Below the pieces are notes generated by a model. That model saw only the letters and a program-made list of their open reading frames with translations. It did no database searches and was not told the DNA's origin. From Cristatella mucedo (Eukaryota > Bryozoa > Phylactolaemata > Cristatellidae), in NCBI GenBank assembly GCA_009760855.2, contig WPIO01000281.1, positions 1-64,000 on the forward strand: a DNA stretch of 64,000 bases. The letters are read 5' to 3'. Shown here piece by piece: positions 45,250-56,500 of this stretch. A program made the position numbers and the translations under genes. How positions within the stretch are numbered: the stretch's first letter is position 1; every line of letters begins with the position of its first letter.

Positions 45250-45925
45250 AGCAACTCAAACGGTAACTCACTGCTCACTGGCCTACCGGCATGTGCAATC
45301 AGGTAAATACAGCTGGCGCAAAACTGCTCAGCTAGGTTTGTCTGTCGTGAACGTCACAGTTGCCACATCGAACCACTTCTTGCCGTCCTGAACTGGCTAC
45401 CAGTCAAGCAACGAATCGACTTCAAGGTTTTGTCGCTCAATTTTAGGTCAATTCATTCATTGGCTCCAGCTTATCTCTCAGATCTTCTCCTCCACCAGGC
45501 CAATATCGTACCACCCGCTTCTAAGAGTCCAACAGTTAACCACTAGATTGTAAAAACCTCAAATACTTTGGAGACCGTGCATTTAGCTCGTATGCTCCCA
45601 AAGCCTGGAACTCACTCCCGAACATCCCCTGATCTGACCACGTTTAAAAATAACTTAAAAACAAATCTATTTAGAACAGCATTTAGTGGGTCCCTATGAT
45701 TCGTCCTTCATGTGCTTATTCGTGCTGAAACTGTGCATGCTGCCAGTAACCCCATTTGAATGCCGACCCTGTGCATGTCACCCCTAATCATGTTATTCAT
45801 GTTGTTTATCAAGCATGATATTACTCACCATTCAATTGCGTTTCCCTTCGCAGCGAATGTAAAGCACCTAGAAAGAGATTGAGTTCTCTGAGGCCGCTTT
45901 ATAAAGTGCATTATTATTATTATAA
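45250..45925 (+). mobile_element. LINE family A, 5'-truncated copy
   Basis: Starts at the LAYRHVQSG block, has PKAWNSLP-like and TFKNNLKT-like coding ends, then the full 3' UTR and tail (TCTGAGGCCGCTTTATAAAG, then TGCATTATTATTATTAT). Confidence 0.9.
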
Positions 45926-46384
45926 AAGTATTAATATTAATTGACTCTGTCTTTTTTGGAATCACGGCATTCTTGCTTAGACAGTGCTTCTACTACTAAG
46001 TTGCGATTGGAGCCTGGCTAATATTAGCTCGTCGGTATTTTTTTGATATTTATATGATGATCGGGGGATTCTTTCGTTAACCGTGCAAGATAAGTCTTGA
46101 GTCCCGCCATTTCAAGTGGTTCTTGCAGGTTTTTGTTCGTATGGTAAGATAATTTTTCATACAATAATTAGCAATTATAAAATTTATAATTAAAATATTT
46201 TATGCTTTTGATATTTTTTTATTGTCACAAATAAAAATTTGCCTTTTTTGAAAAAGTATAAATAAATAAGCTTGCCACTTTCTCTGTATTTAGCATAGGA
46301 GCAACAAGATGTTGGCAGTTTGCACCAGTTTGGAGCCGAGCTACTGGTTCATAACCAACTCCTGAGGTCGCTTGAGATGATTCT
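45926..46384. other. Unassigned AT-rich stretch
   Basis: Nothing recognisable. Confidence 0.4.
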
Positions 46385-46487
46385 CGTTTATTCTTGCTTA
46401 GGCTGTGAGTGCATACACACAAATCTCCTGCGTAACTCCCGCGTAGTCTTTGTGGTTTTGCGGAGTTACAGATGGAGATACATTATG
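46385..46487 (+). mobile_element. LINE family B terminal fragment
   Basis: GCTTAGGCTGTGAGTGCATA, then CTCCTGCGTAAC, then GAGTTACAGATGGAGATACATTA. Only the last ~100 bp of family B remain. Confidence 0.8.
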
Positions 46488-46489
46488 TA

Positions 46490-46850
46490 GCTGAAAATAG
46501 GCAGACTTGACCGTGGAGCTGATGTGGTTGTCTAGTGAAAGGTCACTGTGGAACAGGACACCTAGATTAAGTGCAGATTCAATAGATGACACGCTGGCGG
46601 AGCTGGCTTGGAGCATCACGTTTTTTAATAATGGAATCACACTTGGTTTTCCCATAACTAGTAAGTTTGTTTTGTCGTCTTCAATTTGTGAAAGTTTTCT
46701 CCATCCATGTGGGGATATCAATACACGCAGTAAGGGTGTGTGTAGAGAATTTGACCTGCGGGAGGGCTGGAAGGAATCAAATCAAAAGTTCAGCTGAGTG
46801 TTATTTGCATAGAAGTGAAAGCCTAGATTGTAGATGGGCCGTCGGATGAT
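46490..46850 (-). mobile_element. LINE family A RT fragment
   Basis: Minus strand: KTNLLVMGKPSVIPLLKNVM, then ESALNLGVLFHSDLSLDNHI. This is the region after the RT active site, matching 58700-59000. The plus end runs past the position of the YADD codons. It abuts the family B tail head-on. Confidence 0.85.
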
Positions 46851-46889
46851 CATGATCGCTCATATCAATATTATACAGTATTCGGGATA

Positions 46890-47240
46890 GGAGATTTGTT
46901 TACAAAACTTCACTGGGTTAACTAATTCACATACAAAAAGTTCGGAAAACTTGTTAAGAATGATTAAGTGTTGCTACTTATAAACCAGCTCTCGTAGAAG
47001 GGTGACGTAATAGCTTGAACGTGTGCAATTTCTTAATAAAAAATTTGAAACACCTATTCGCGGAACACTGCATATAGGTACATTAGGACCCTCTACAGTT
47101 AGATAGAAAATGGTTCCCTATTTTGTAGATCTATCTTGACTCTGACGGAAAAGTCTGCAGTTTTCGTGTGAAAAAGAGAGGCTAAAAGTGGCTTAACGTG
47201 TACCACCGAAGAACGATTTAAGTAATCCGTAAAGCTCATG
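46890..47240 (+). repeat. Dispersed repeat, copy 1
   Basis: Aligns in order with 50030-50340: TTTACAAAA-CT, CTTGTTAAGAATGAT against TTTGTTAAGGATGAT, GTTGCTAC, TAGCTTGAACGTG against GGCTTGAATGAG, TATTTTGTAGATCTATCTTGACTCTGA against TGTTCTGTAGATTTATTATGAGTCTGA, and AGTGGCTTAA. Identity unknown. Confidence 0.7.
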
Positions 47241-47344
47241 AGATTACTAATGGTCGCAGTTACGACACTTTTACTAGGAAACCCGTAAGATTACATAGTG
47301 AAGGCACTGATTAGAAATAAACGGCTCGTCACTTAATCGATTCG

Positions 47345-47462
47345 AATATTTTATCCACTCTTATTATTTCCAATTCCATTTGCAGCAATTGTAAAACGCC
47401 TAGAAAGAGATTCAGTTCTATTAGGGAACTGTATCAAGTGCAGTATTATTATTATTATCATT
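47345..47462 (+). mobile_element. LINE family A tail
   Basis: CAGCAATTGTAAAACGCCTA, GAAAGAGATTCAGTTCTATT, then TATTATTATTATTATC. Confidence 0.8.
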
Positions 47463-49084
47463 ACCTGTAGTCACATGTTCACTTGGATTTTCAATTTTTC
47501 TTACTTCTTCTGGCATGGCCAAGTTGTTAGCAGTCACAATATCATCATTGGCTTCAACGGAGTGAGGCGGTCCAGTAAAATTATGTGTAGGATCAGCTAT
47601 TGATCTTCGGTTTATTTCTAAATGAGATGTTTAATTTCCTTGATCATCTATAACGTAAAAAATAATTATGAAGCCGTAAAAAATGAGCTAGGTGTATATT
47701 AAAGCTGTGCACATGCTAATATCTGTATCAGCATAAGTAGCTTAACATTACATTAAGCAAATGCTCGAAGTGAATGGTTATAAAGAAGACTGTTCCAGAA
47801 CCAGAGAGCGGTAATAGCAAAGCATTTCAGTAGTCTCAATCTATAGCTTAATACTGCAATGTCAAAACTCCGGTGGAGCTGCATTACGCGCAGAAGCCGA
47901 TATAAGTGTTGTACCATTATTCTGCCGATACAAGTTTCCATTGCCTGATGAATAACACGCTGTCACTTGCCACTTTAATGTATTGCACAACCAACTGAGC
48001 TCACGCAGCTCTTGAACGGTGAGCGAGCCTGAGGCGAGCTCGCGAGAAGCAATGCACTTGTGTACATGCTTTCATATAAATGCAAGGGAGAAATGTTCTC
48101 AAAGTGATTTTTCTTAATTCCAAGCTATTTTTAAGAGCACTAAAATATACAAAACGCCAGTGTGTTATTACATTATAGACATTATACTGTTTTTTTTAGT
48201 GTCGGCTACAAAAAATGACATGGTTACTGCTAGTTAGTGGGTCGATTCTTGAAATCAAGCCAAGTAATTTTTTTGTACTGAAGAGTCTGTAGCAGAAACT
48301 AATTATGACATGCAAATTTTAACCCATATGTATGAGCAGCTTGAGGCACTGTGAGACGAGGTAAAACTGTTTGCCCAGCGAAAGCATTAGCCGAGCTTAG
48401 TAACGGAGCTAAGAAGTAAATCTTACCTACGATCGAAACCGCGAGAATTTTTTAGCAGTTCTATTTTGAATACGATCACGAAAAAAATTGTAATAATCTA
48501 AGGCAAATGATCGTTAGCAAAGCACTAATTTGGAGACGACTATTAAAAGCAGTTAACCGTGGAGGCACTGTCCAGGTGAATCTACAATGTAGAAACTACA
48601 CGAAAAAAGCTTATGTATCGTACACTCTCCAAGCTAAATGATGGGGAAGCTAACTTATGCTCTTTAGATGGCATGAGACACGAAGGCACTACAATTGATG
48701 CAGCAGTACAGCTAGATGTGCAGATGCCAATCCATAGGCTTTGTGTGTTATTTTCTGCCTATCACTTCATCAACGGGAAGCCATTGCTGCACCTTCAACA
48801 ACTGATGCACATGAGATCTATTATTTTTTACCATGCTTGCTGCTATACACACCATATGCAGGGCATCATTAGCTGTTGAGTATTATTATTTCTTTCGATA
48901 GTCCAGCCAAAACTACGTTACAGTACCTTTGCGTAGAAATAACCAGGAAACCAATTAAGTATCTAGCCAACAACTGAGGTAGGGAGGATTTAATCCTGGA
49001 CACAGATTAAAAATAATAACGACCCCTAGAAGTAGTCACCTGACTCGATTGTGGTCTTTAGGTTCGAGTGAATTCAAGCAAGAA
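47463..49084. other. AT-rich stretch without recognised genes
   Basis: An 88-codon plus frame at 48613-48879 has no domain signature and no clear splice context. Confidence 0.35.
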
Positions 49085-49400
49085 TTCAGTTTTCATCAGC
49101 TGCAGCAGCAGAGTTCGGCAGTTTAAAAAACAAATATCTCGCCTCCTGACATAGAGAGCTCTAACGTGAGTTCGTGCTCATTGCGGAATTCTTTCGAAAA
49201 CCGAAGTTCTTGCGAACATCGTATTCGGAAACGATACAGCAGAAAAGACAAATGCAGCTCGGTATCGTCAGCTATTTAGTAAAGGCCGACCCCATGGGCC
49301 GTCATCAATTGCTGGCAAGGGTTGGTATCAATAGAGAACATTAGTCCGAGAATAGACCGCCAGATAACTAGTCTGCTAGGTAGAAGGTTAAAACCCCATA
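49085..49400 (-). mobile_element. LINE family B-like RT fragment, very degenerate
   Basis: Plus-strand words match the reversed family B RT: CAGCAGAGTTCGGCAG, GACAAATGCAGCTCGGTATC, GTCAGC, CCCATGGGCC and AATAGAGAACA (compare 63170-63380). No open frame is left. Confidence 0.6.
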
Positions 49401-49654
49401 ATAAGGAATGAGCAGGATTGGACAGGTGCATCTGAAGCACGCCCGTGTCCTGTCCGGCACATCGACAGTTTGATTGTTACAGTAAGCTATCGGGATCAAA
49501 AGTCTCAAACGGGACATATAGATCGAGCTTTACGAGTATAGTTAGTGATGCTACCAACATCGTTTGCTTTTTAATATCATTGATCACATAAATAGAAATA
49601 TAGCTCATTTGAATGGCGCTCTAAGAGAACTTAACATCTATTCGGGTTCTTCAC
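49401..49654. other. Unassigned stretch
   Basis: Nothing recognisable. Confidence 0.3.
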
Positions 49655-49830
49655 GTGTGCTTTGGTAATGGAATGCGGTTGCTGATCGCGACCTCGGTCC
49701 GGAAGTCTCGGTTTTGAGTCCTGTGGTGGGCCACCCTTTATTGCCGCTACTCAGTGGTGGCTAAAGACGTAAAGGCTCTTCTTTTGCTATACAAAAGAGG
49801 CTGTTAAATCAGCTACTAGTTTCATTTGTA
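49655..49830 (+). mobile_element. tRNA-derived SINE, plus copy
   Basis: The tRNA-like head has TTTGGTAATGGAATGCGGTT and a B-box-like GGTTTTGAGTCC. The body follows: AAGGCTCTTCTTTTGCTATA, then CAAAAGAGGCTGTTAAATC and AGCTACTAG. It is the only plus-strand copy of the four. Confidence 0.75.
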
Positions 49831-50029
49831 CTTTGTAGCAAACAACCTCAGTCATCAAATACATAAGCCTTGACCTTGGCTGAGACAAAAACCTTAACAA
49901 CTGAGCTAAAGCAGTACAGCGAATGTTAAAAGAGTAGTAACGGTAAAGTGGTTTCGATTGAATTCCAATTGAAAGTTTTGTGATAACTCTTACAGTGTCT
50001 TGATTAGACGAATAGCAAGAGTCTTTTTG
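49831..50029. other. Short unassigned gap
   Basis: Nothing recognisable. Confidence 0.3.
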
Positions 50030-50340
50030 AGCTCTTTTTACAAAAACTCATTATGCTAACTCTTTTAGACGAAACATTTGATAGATTTGTTAAGGATGAT
50101 CAAAGGTTGCTACAAAAACACGATTTATAGTAGGACAAAGCATTATAGAGGCTTGAATGAGTTCATTTTCCTAACGAAAAATGAGAAATAGCTACTGTTT
50201 GAACCGTGCACACGCATACAGTTAGGCATTTAGAGTTGTCTAGCAAATGATTCCTTGTTCTGTAGATTTATTATGAGTCTGAATAGGAAGTCTTCTGTTT
50301 TCATGGAAGAGGCCTCAAGTGGCTTAAAAGTGTAATCACG
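50030..50340 (+). repeat. Dispersed repeat, copy 2
   Basis: Partner of 46890-47240 in the same orientation, about 3.1 kb apart. It lies ~450 bp upstream of the Tigger remnant but the other copy has no Tigger next to it, so the two are probably unrelated. Confidence 0.7.
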
Positions 50341-50987
50341 AGCACGCGCTGGAGATGGACATGTTTAAGTACTGCTGCAGCCTGTCGTGCTCTCTCGAAC
50401 AGCCGTTCCAAGGGCAAGTGCGAAATATGGTGGTCACCCCCAAAGCTTCTCGAGCCAGATTTTATCTATTTTACGTCGTCAATTTGTTGGCCTGAGATAG
50501 ATCGAGTTGCAAAGCACTAATAGGCGATTCTACCAAACCTTAGTCGGTGAGATACAAGATTCTTATGCGGCTAGGTCAGTCTTATGTCTGAACTCCGCGA
50601 GAACATTTGCTAATGCAACCACACGAACAGGATCCTAACTCCAAAATGCTCTAAATACTGGGGAAAAACACCCCATACGTTACCAGTGTCTCTGTCGGGG
50701 CGACACCCAAATTTATAAAGGGCCGGAACAGGAAATAACAGCAATCGCAGCATCGGCTTGGGCATGCTCGGCATGCATGCGAAGAAAGCACCGACGCCCC
50801 TTTCATCGCTTCACATCTTGCACTAGACGTAAAAAAGTATCTCCATGAAAATTACTTATCCCTGCAAGTACTTCTTGTCCTGTAAAATGGAAATTCTTAT
50901 CAACTAACTTCAAAGATAGTCTCGCTTCGAGATAGTTTCTAGAAGCGTCCTCGAAGAGTTCAAACATACAAATGTACTCGACCTTCA

Positions 50988-51050
50988 TCCCAACACAACC
51001 CCTATCCTGCAGCAGCAAATCAACACAACCCCAATCCTGCAGCAGCCCAA
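50988..51050 (+). repeat. Internal duplication in the transposase
   Basis: AACACAACCCC-ATCCTGCAGCAGC occurs twice in a row (about 50993 and 51023), duplicating the NTTPILQQ peptide inside the conserved PPNTT block. Confidence 0.85.
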
Positions 51051-51838
51051 CGACCAGCAGGTGGTTTCCAATTTCACGTAGCTTGTCAATAAGCACATGC
51101 TCTACCACATCTGAGGCAACGGAGAGCACTAACCATACCTTTCGAGAGCACTGGAAGTACCAACGTAACATCGCGATATGCCTTAGAGTTATTGATATCG
51201 CTTGGAATGGTATACAAAGGACCCTAACCTCTGTGTGGAAGAAGCTGTGGCCTAAGGTTGTGCCTCAAGCGTCTTTAAAAGACTCGAACTTTAAGTGGTG
51301 GTGGTAAACGGAGCAGAAAGCTGGGGTTTTGCAGGAAACAGGTGACACGGAAGAGGTTATCCATATAAGTGAGATACAGGAAATGTTGGGAATGTGGGAA
51401 AACTTCAAGATATTTTGCAAAAGAACTTCTCAGAAAATATTACAATTGTGCGACTCCTGGCTAATTAATTTTCTTCAGAGAAATTCTGTCATAAAATTTG
51501 AAACAAACTTGTCTAACAGGTTTTTATGGCTAATCATGCAAATGAAAATTAAAAGTCGTAGCGAAAAGGGTCAAAACAGCACATACAATTCAGTTGTTCA
51601 TTCCAGCCTTTCTCCTCCAACTCTGTCAGTAACTTCAGGTTGTCTGATTTCCACGCTAAAGGCTGTGCCCTATACTGCATTAATTTATGCCATTTTATTG
51701 CTGTACATTTTACTATAATGTGCTGAATAAAATAGCTCAATTTTGGGGATCGGAAATGTATTAATGTCATTTCAATCCATTTTTATTGGGTTAATTTATT
51801 TGAAATGTTATTAATTTGAGTTAAGAGCTCTGTCAGGT

Positions 51839-51871
51839 AGCCAATAAAACTCATAAGTCAAGGCATCACTG
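51839..51871 (-). repeat. Probable 3' terminal inverted repeat of the Tigger element
   Basis: Read on the minus strand it is CAGTGATGCCTTGACTTATG followed by AGTTTTATTGG, close to the CAGT-TGCCTCGACTTACGA-TTAAT form known from Tigger termini. It is followed by TA. Confidence 0.65.
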
Positions 51872-51873
51872 TA

Positions 51874-52289
51874 TGATAATAATATGAAATTTTAGAAAAC
51901 CTCAGAACTTTTAAACTATTTTAAGGCACTTCACGTAGACTCTATAGGAATAAGAATGTTCACTGGTTATTGAGAACAAGCACGAAAACAGTATTCATTA
52001 GTGCACAATAGGAGCGTTCATACGGACCCCAGCAAATGATTAGACTCAAGAGAGTTTTTAACCATAAAACTTTGTCAAGTGATAGAGTGCCTAAATCTTG
52101 TTCGTATCTTATCTCTAAGCTTCGGATGGCTTTGAACTGATGGCACGACTTCTTAAGGATTTGAGGTTTACCAAATATTTGAGAATTTTTATAGGCAAAT
52201 GTATACGAAATAAGTCTGAAAAACATGTAGAGCAACGCCACACTTTGTTGTGAAGCAGTTCTAACAAGTAAAAAGAAACTACTAGCTGA
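51874..52289. other. Unassigned AT-rich stretch
   Basis: Nothing recognisable. Confidence 0.4.
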
Positions 52290-52445
52290 TTAAGCAGCTT
52301 CATTTGTATAAACAGAGAAGAGCCTTGACTGCAATCACCACCGCTTGCAACTGCTATATAGAATTGCCCGGTTCAGAATTCGAATCCAGGATTTCGAGAC
52401 CAAGGTTTCGAAAAGCAACCACCTTACCTAGCATGCCATCATGGT
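52290..52445 (-). mobile_element. tRNA-derived SINE, best-preserved head
   Basis: Minus strand: TGGCATGCTAGGTAAGGTGG (A-box region), then GGTCTCGAAATCCTGGATTC and GAATTC (B-box-like GGATTCGAATTC). The body follows: GCAATTCTATATAGCAGTTG, CAAGCGGTGGT, AGGCTCTTCTCTG, TAATCAGCTAGTAG. Confidence 0.8.
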
Positions 52446-55400
52446 AGGTTGGAGCCACAAAGTAAAGAGACCTGAAAGTGAGTTACAAATCCTTGATGTC
52501 CATACGCAGCTTGGTGGAAAGCCACTGTCTCACTATGGGTAATTTCCATCTTCAGCCCTATTAATAGTTGGAAATTAGTCTGCAGTAATTGTGCTCGAGA
52601 CACTATTAAGGGGAGTGGGCGCTAAGGGATATAGTAAGAAGTAAATAATGTTTGAAGACGTTCAGGTTGATAACCTCAACATATGATCATCACTAGGGTG
52701 GGTACTAATGAGAATTCAAAGGCTACATAGAACCTTAAAACAGGTTTCTCAGTAGGAGGATCTTAGTAATAAAACTACTACAAGGACCCTAAAGGTAATA
52801 TGGAAGAGAGTTTTCTTGTTGCTTCGGAAATATTTCTCTCTAACTAGAATTATAAGCGAGCCTGTTCATTAAGTTAACCTTAGGAGAGTCGAGGCAAGTG
52901 AATCGACCTTATAGCTAGGTGAAACTAAGCCAGGGATAGTTAATTGGGTAGTAAACAGAAAGAAGCCTAATCAGGGTGACTTCAGAAAGAATAAATGCTA
53001 CTTCAGTTGAGAAAGAGTCACCTGATGAGGAGCATTCACATTGTTATGAGGGAGATTTTTTTTAACATTTTGATAAGCTTATAGAAGCGACGTAATCTTT
53101 CCCATGTATTCAAATTGCTGAAGTAAGGAGACTTAAGCCCAAAGTGGCTTCACAAACTCATAAGGTAATTAAGAATAACCTTACATAATTATAATGCCTT
53201 CTTTAAAATTTTATAAAGGTTGGTTATAAAAAATAAACCCAAGGATACAACCTCTAGATGAATTAATGTAAAAATAAGTTGCTTACGCTATAAACACATA
53301 GAGTAGTCCTATAAATGCAATTTGCAACGAATTTATCAAGGGGTAAAACGTGGCTCTAGTCATACATTTTAAGCTTTGAAGAAACATCGCAAAGCCAAAG
53401 AAAGCAAGCCAAAGAGGGATCTTGTACTAGATTATTACTACTAGATACTACTATTAATACTATTACTACTAGATCATTATATCATTACCGACTTTCTGTC
53501 AGGTTTTAGTCAGACCCTTAAAGAGTAATGACCATCTAATGAAGTGAGCTCAACCGTCTTTAGCACGGGTCCTTAAAAAGAATAAGCTAAATTAAAAGAT
53601 AGTTACACGACGACCACTAGACTCGTAAGGAGCTAATACATGGCATCTTGCAATTCATTTTAAAATGCTAATGGTAGTTACACGGGTTCAGAAGATCTGA
53701 CTACCAAGAGAGAAGCTTCTCGAACGCACTTTAACTTGTCTGATTGCAGATATGAGTAGAAGGGTAGCGATAGATTTTACTACAGTTACAACTCCACCCA
53801 GTTTTATTAGCGACAGAAAGTAAGAAAACACAACAGGGGATACAGTATCGCTCAGGTTGAATATGAATACGGTTCACTATAGGGTTAGTTGGGATAAAGT
53901 TCTCATGATCAACTAAAACTTTAGGATTCAAGAGGACAATACCTCTTAGAGTTGTTAGGAATAACATGAACTCAATGGTACCATCAGTAGAGAAATAAGA
54001 GCGGAAGAAAATAATATACCTGTGGGAAGGAAATCCCTAGAGGATTATGGGAGCAAGTTTGATAGTGGAAGGCTAGGAGAACCGACCTTAATGCGGCAAT
54101 AATAAATAGGAGGAAAGAGGCGGAGAGCAAGGAATTGACCTAAAGTGGTGGTTGCTACTGAGAGTCCCCGTCAGACTCATTCTACAATAACCTTATCAGT
54201 GTGAAGTGCTGCCGATACCATGTTCGTAATTACAGCAGCGACTCGTAAGGAAATTTGTTGCCAAGTCTAAACATAATCTGGGAAGGCTGTAATGATTGTT
54301 AAGAATAGAATAAAAAAATCTAACTCTTCAAGTTTCCTTACATTTCTTCGAGCCGCAGTAGATCCATCGTGCTACATGTAGTTAAAGACAAATGAACAAT
54401 CGAGAGGCTCCATTTGCGTGGATAAACATATAAGTCATCCTCAGTTTAGTTCCCAGCTAACGTGATTCACAGAGGAGAAAGCTAAGGAGACATGGGGAGT
54501 GAAATGCATAGTCAGGAAGATTCTTGTAACAGTTTGGAGTATCTAAGCATAATCCTAAAAGATAACCAAAGTTTCAAAAGGCTGATATGCTAATGAGGGA
54601 CTGGAAGATGTAGTATATCACCGTTTACTAGCATTAGTAGAATCTGGTTCTTACTTACAGGTCTTGGTATGTCTGTCGGGAAGTATACAAACATCGATGG
54701 GGAGAGGCTATCTTAAAAACTATAAACAATGTAAAAGCAATTATAACTAAGAGAAGAACAGGCAATATTCACTAAGCCCTTAGGCTCTCTCTCCCCTGAA
54801 AGACTGGAATACCTTTATAGCTTTCTTGAAGAGTGAATCGCACTGGAGTAACCTCACTCTTCTGGAGGATAGAATTTGAGTGAAGGTAACTAAGGTTACT
54901 ATCGAAGGTACTTTAGATGCGCACACATAACCAAAGGCCACTAGTTTTCCGGTGATTTAAATTAAGAATAATGTATGACAATATTGAGAGTTGACGAAAA
55001 CAAATGAAAAGTACTTCTCAGGTCGGCTAAGAAGAGGAGTTATTCATAAAGGAGTAGGCTGTTTTAAGGTAGGTATTGCTGAAAATACAGAGAGGATTAG
55101 CAGCAGGAGAAGCATGAGTGTCACGTATCGCGTGATAGTTTTTCTAGAATACTAACTTTGGGGGTTAGTGATTGGGGAGTATCTTAATTTTTTGAGTAGT
55201 ATATCAGAATGCAGTCGCGTAAAGTGTATTTCAAGCCCAGCACTCAGTTACAACAAAGTAGGCATACTTATTTTCACTGAAGAAGAATCGAGTAGGGGAG
55301 GACTATCAAGATGAATCCTTTTCCAGTAAGATGCGTAAGTTGATCGTACCCGAGGCGAGCCAATAAATTCCGTACTCGTAAAAAGATTAGTGCAATAAGC

Positions 55401-55984
55401 ACTACTTTCACAGTACGAGCCTTCATACGTGAGTCTAGTTCCCCTCAAAAGGAGAAATTCAGTTAGCATTCTTATGAAGATAAAATTAGCACATTCTGCT
55501 GTAAACAAAAAGGCAAAGCGTCTTGTCTCGTACTAAATGTTGAACCCAGAGACAAGCATTGACTCTCCTTCAGTGAAGGCAGGGGAGCTCTTGGTAGTTT
55601 TCTGCTAGGGAGGGAGGAAATCATATCGTAGCAAAACGTGTCACGAATTAGGAAAGGCAAGAGAGACCATCCTCTTCGGAGAAAGTTATCAAATTGTAAG
55701 AGCAAGACACAATAGACTTTCTTAGCAGTACAAGTGCCATACCCACTTCGGGGAAAATTGGTTGAGATGGATGGAGAAAACTGATGGAGAAAATTGATTG
55801 GCAATAAGAGGTCCTAGAAGAGCATGCTGAACTCTAGTTTTGATCGACACGGTAATTTTGCAATATTCTGTACGTAGGTTAGTTGTTTGATAATGGCTCA
55901 GGCAACGTACGAGAGCTTAAGTAAACTCTGGCTCAGGCTTGGAACATGTGACCTTCTCCGGCCTTTGAATTAACCAATAGGCAC
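52446..55984. other. AT-rich, plus-strand purine-rich stretch, no genes seen
   Basis: This is the longest featureless part of the window. The plus strand is visibly purine-biased (many AAG, GAG and GGAG words). A short TACTAG-based simple repeat lies at about 53425-53480. Minus frames at 55248-55804 have no domain signature. Confidence 0.45.
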
Positions 55985-56500
55985 TCTAGACTACATAATA
56001 ATATTAATGATAATACTGCGCTTGATAGAACGCCCTAAGAGAACTCAATCACTTTCTAAGCACTTTAAATTGGGTGCAAAGGCAAATACAATTGAATGGT
56101 GAGTAATATCATGCTCGATAAACAACATGAATAACATGGTTCGGGATGGCATGCACAGGGTCAGCATGCAAATATGGTTAGTGGCAGCATGCACAGTGTC
56201 AGCACGCATAAGCACATGAAGGACGAATCACAGGGACCCACTAAATCATGTCCTAAATAGGTGTGTTTTAAAGTTCTTTTTAAATGTGGTCAAGTCAGGG
56301 GATGTTCTGACGCAAGTCGGGAGGGAGTTCCAGGCTTTGGGAGCATGCAAACTAAATGCACGGTCTCCAAAGGATTTGATGTTTGTACTAGGTATTTGTA
56401 GACTGCTGGATTCCGAAAAGCGGGTGGTACGCTACTTGGCCTGGTGGGGGAGTAGATCTGAGAGATAGTCTGGAGCCAAAGAATGAAGTGACCTAAAAGT
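55985..56500 (-). mobile_element. LINE family A, 5'-truncated copy
   Basis: Reversed tail (CATAATAATATTAATGATAA, GCCCTAAGAGAACTCAATC), 3' UTR, then the coding end including the reversed SYAPKAWNSLP block. The 60-codon plus frame over it is antisense. Confidence 0.9.

Larger units (their letters stand above)
50800..51873 (+). mobile_element. pogo/Tigger-type DNA transposon remnant
   Basis: Plus-strand translation gives DDE transposase blocks in order. ALDVKKYLHENYLSLQVLLV precedes where the second catalytic Asp (LLLDNAP) should be; a stop replaces it. FKHTNVLDLHPNTTPILQQ and PNDQQVVSNF match the PPNTTxxLQPxDQxVIxxFK block. ICLRVIDIAWNGIQRTLTSV, then WKKLWPKVVP, is the Tigger C-terminal block. 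The 3' end reads CCAATAAAACTCATAAGTCA, then AGGCATCACTG, then TA (51839-51873), which has the form of a Tigger terminal repeat with its TA target site. Stops at several points show it is dead. The 5' half and 5' repeat were not found. Confidence 0.75.

Noticed and set aside
50803-51171. 122-codon minus-strand open frame
   Set aside because: It is antisense to the Tigger transposase, whose conserved blocks are on the plus strand; the duplicated GLLQDWGCV/LLLQDRGCV is the reverse of the NTTPILQQ duplication.
49655-52445. tRNA gene signals (A- and B-box-like sequences)
   Set aside because: They belong to SINE heads. The acceptor stem and cloverleaf do not close, and the SINE body follows.
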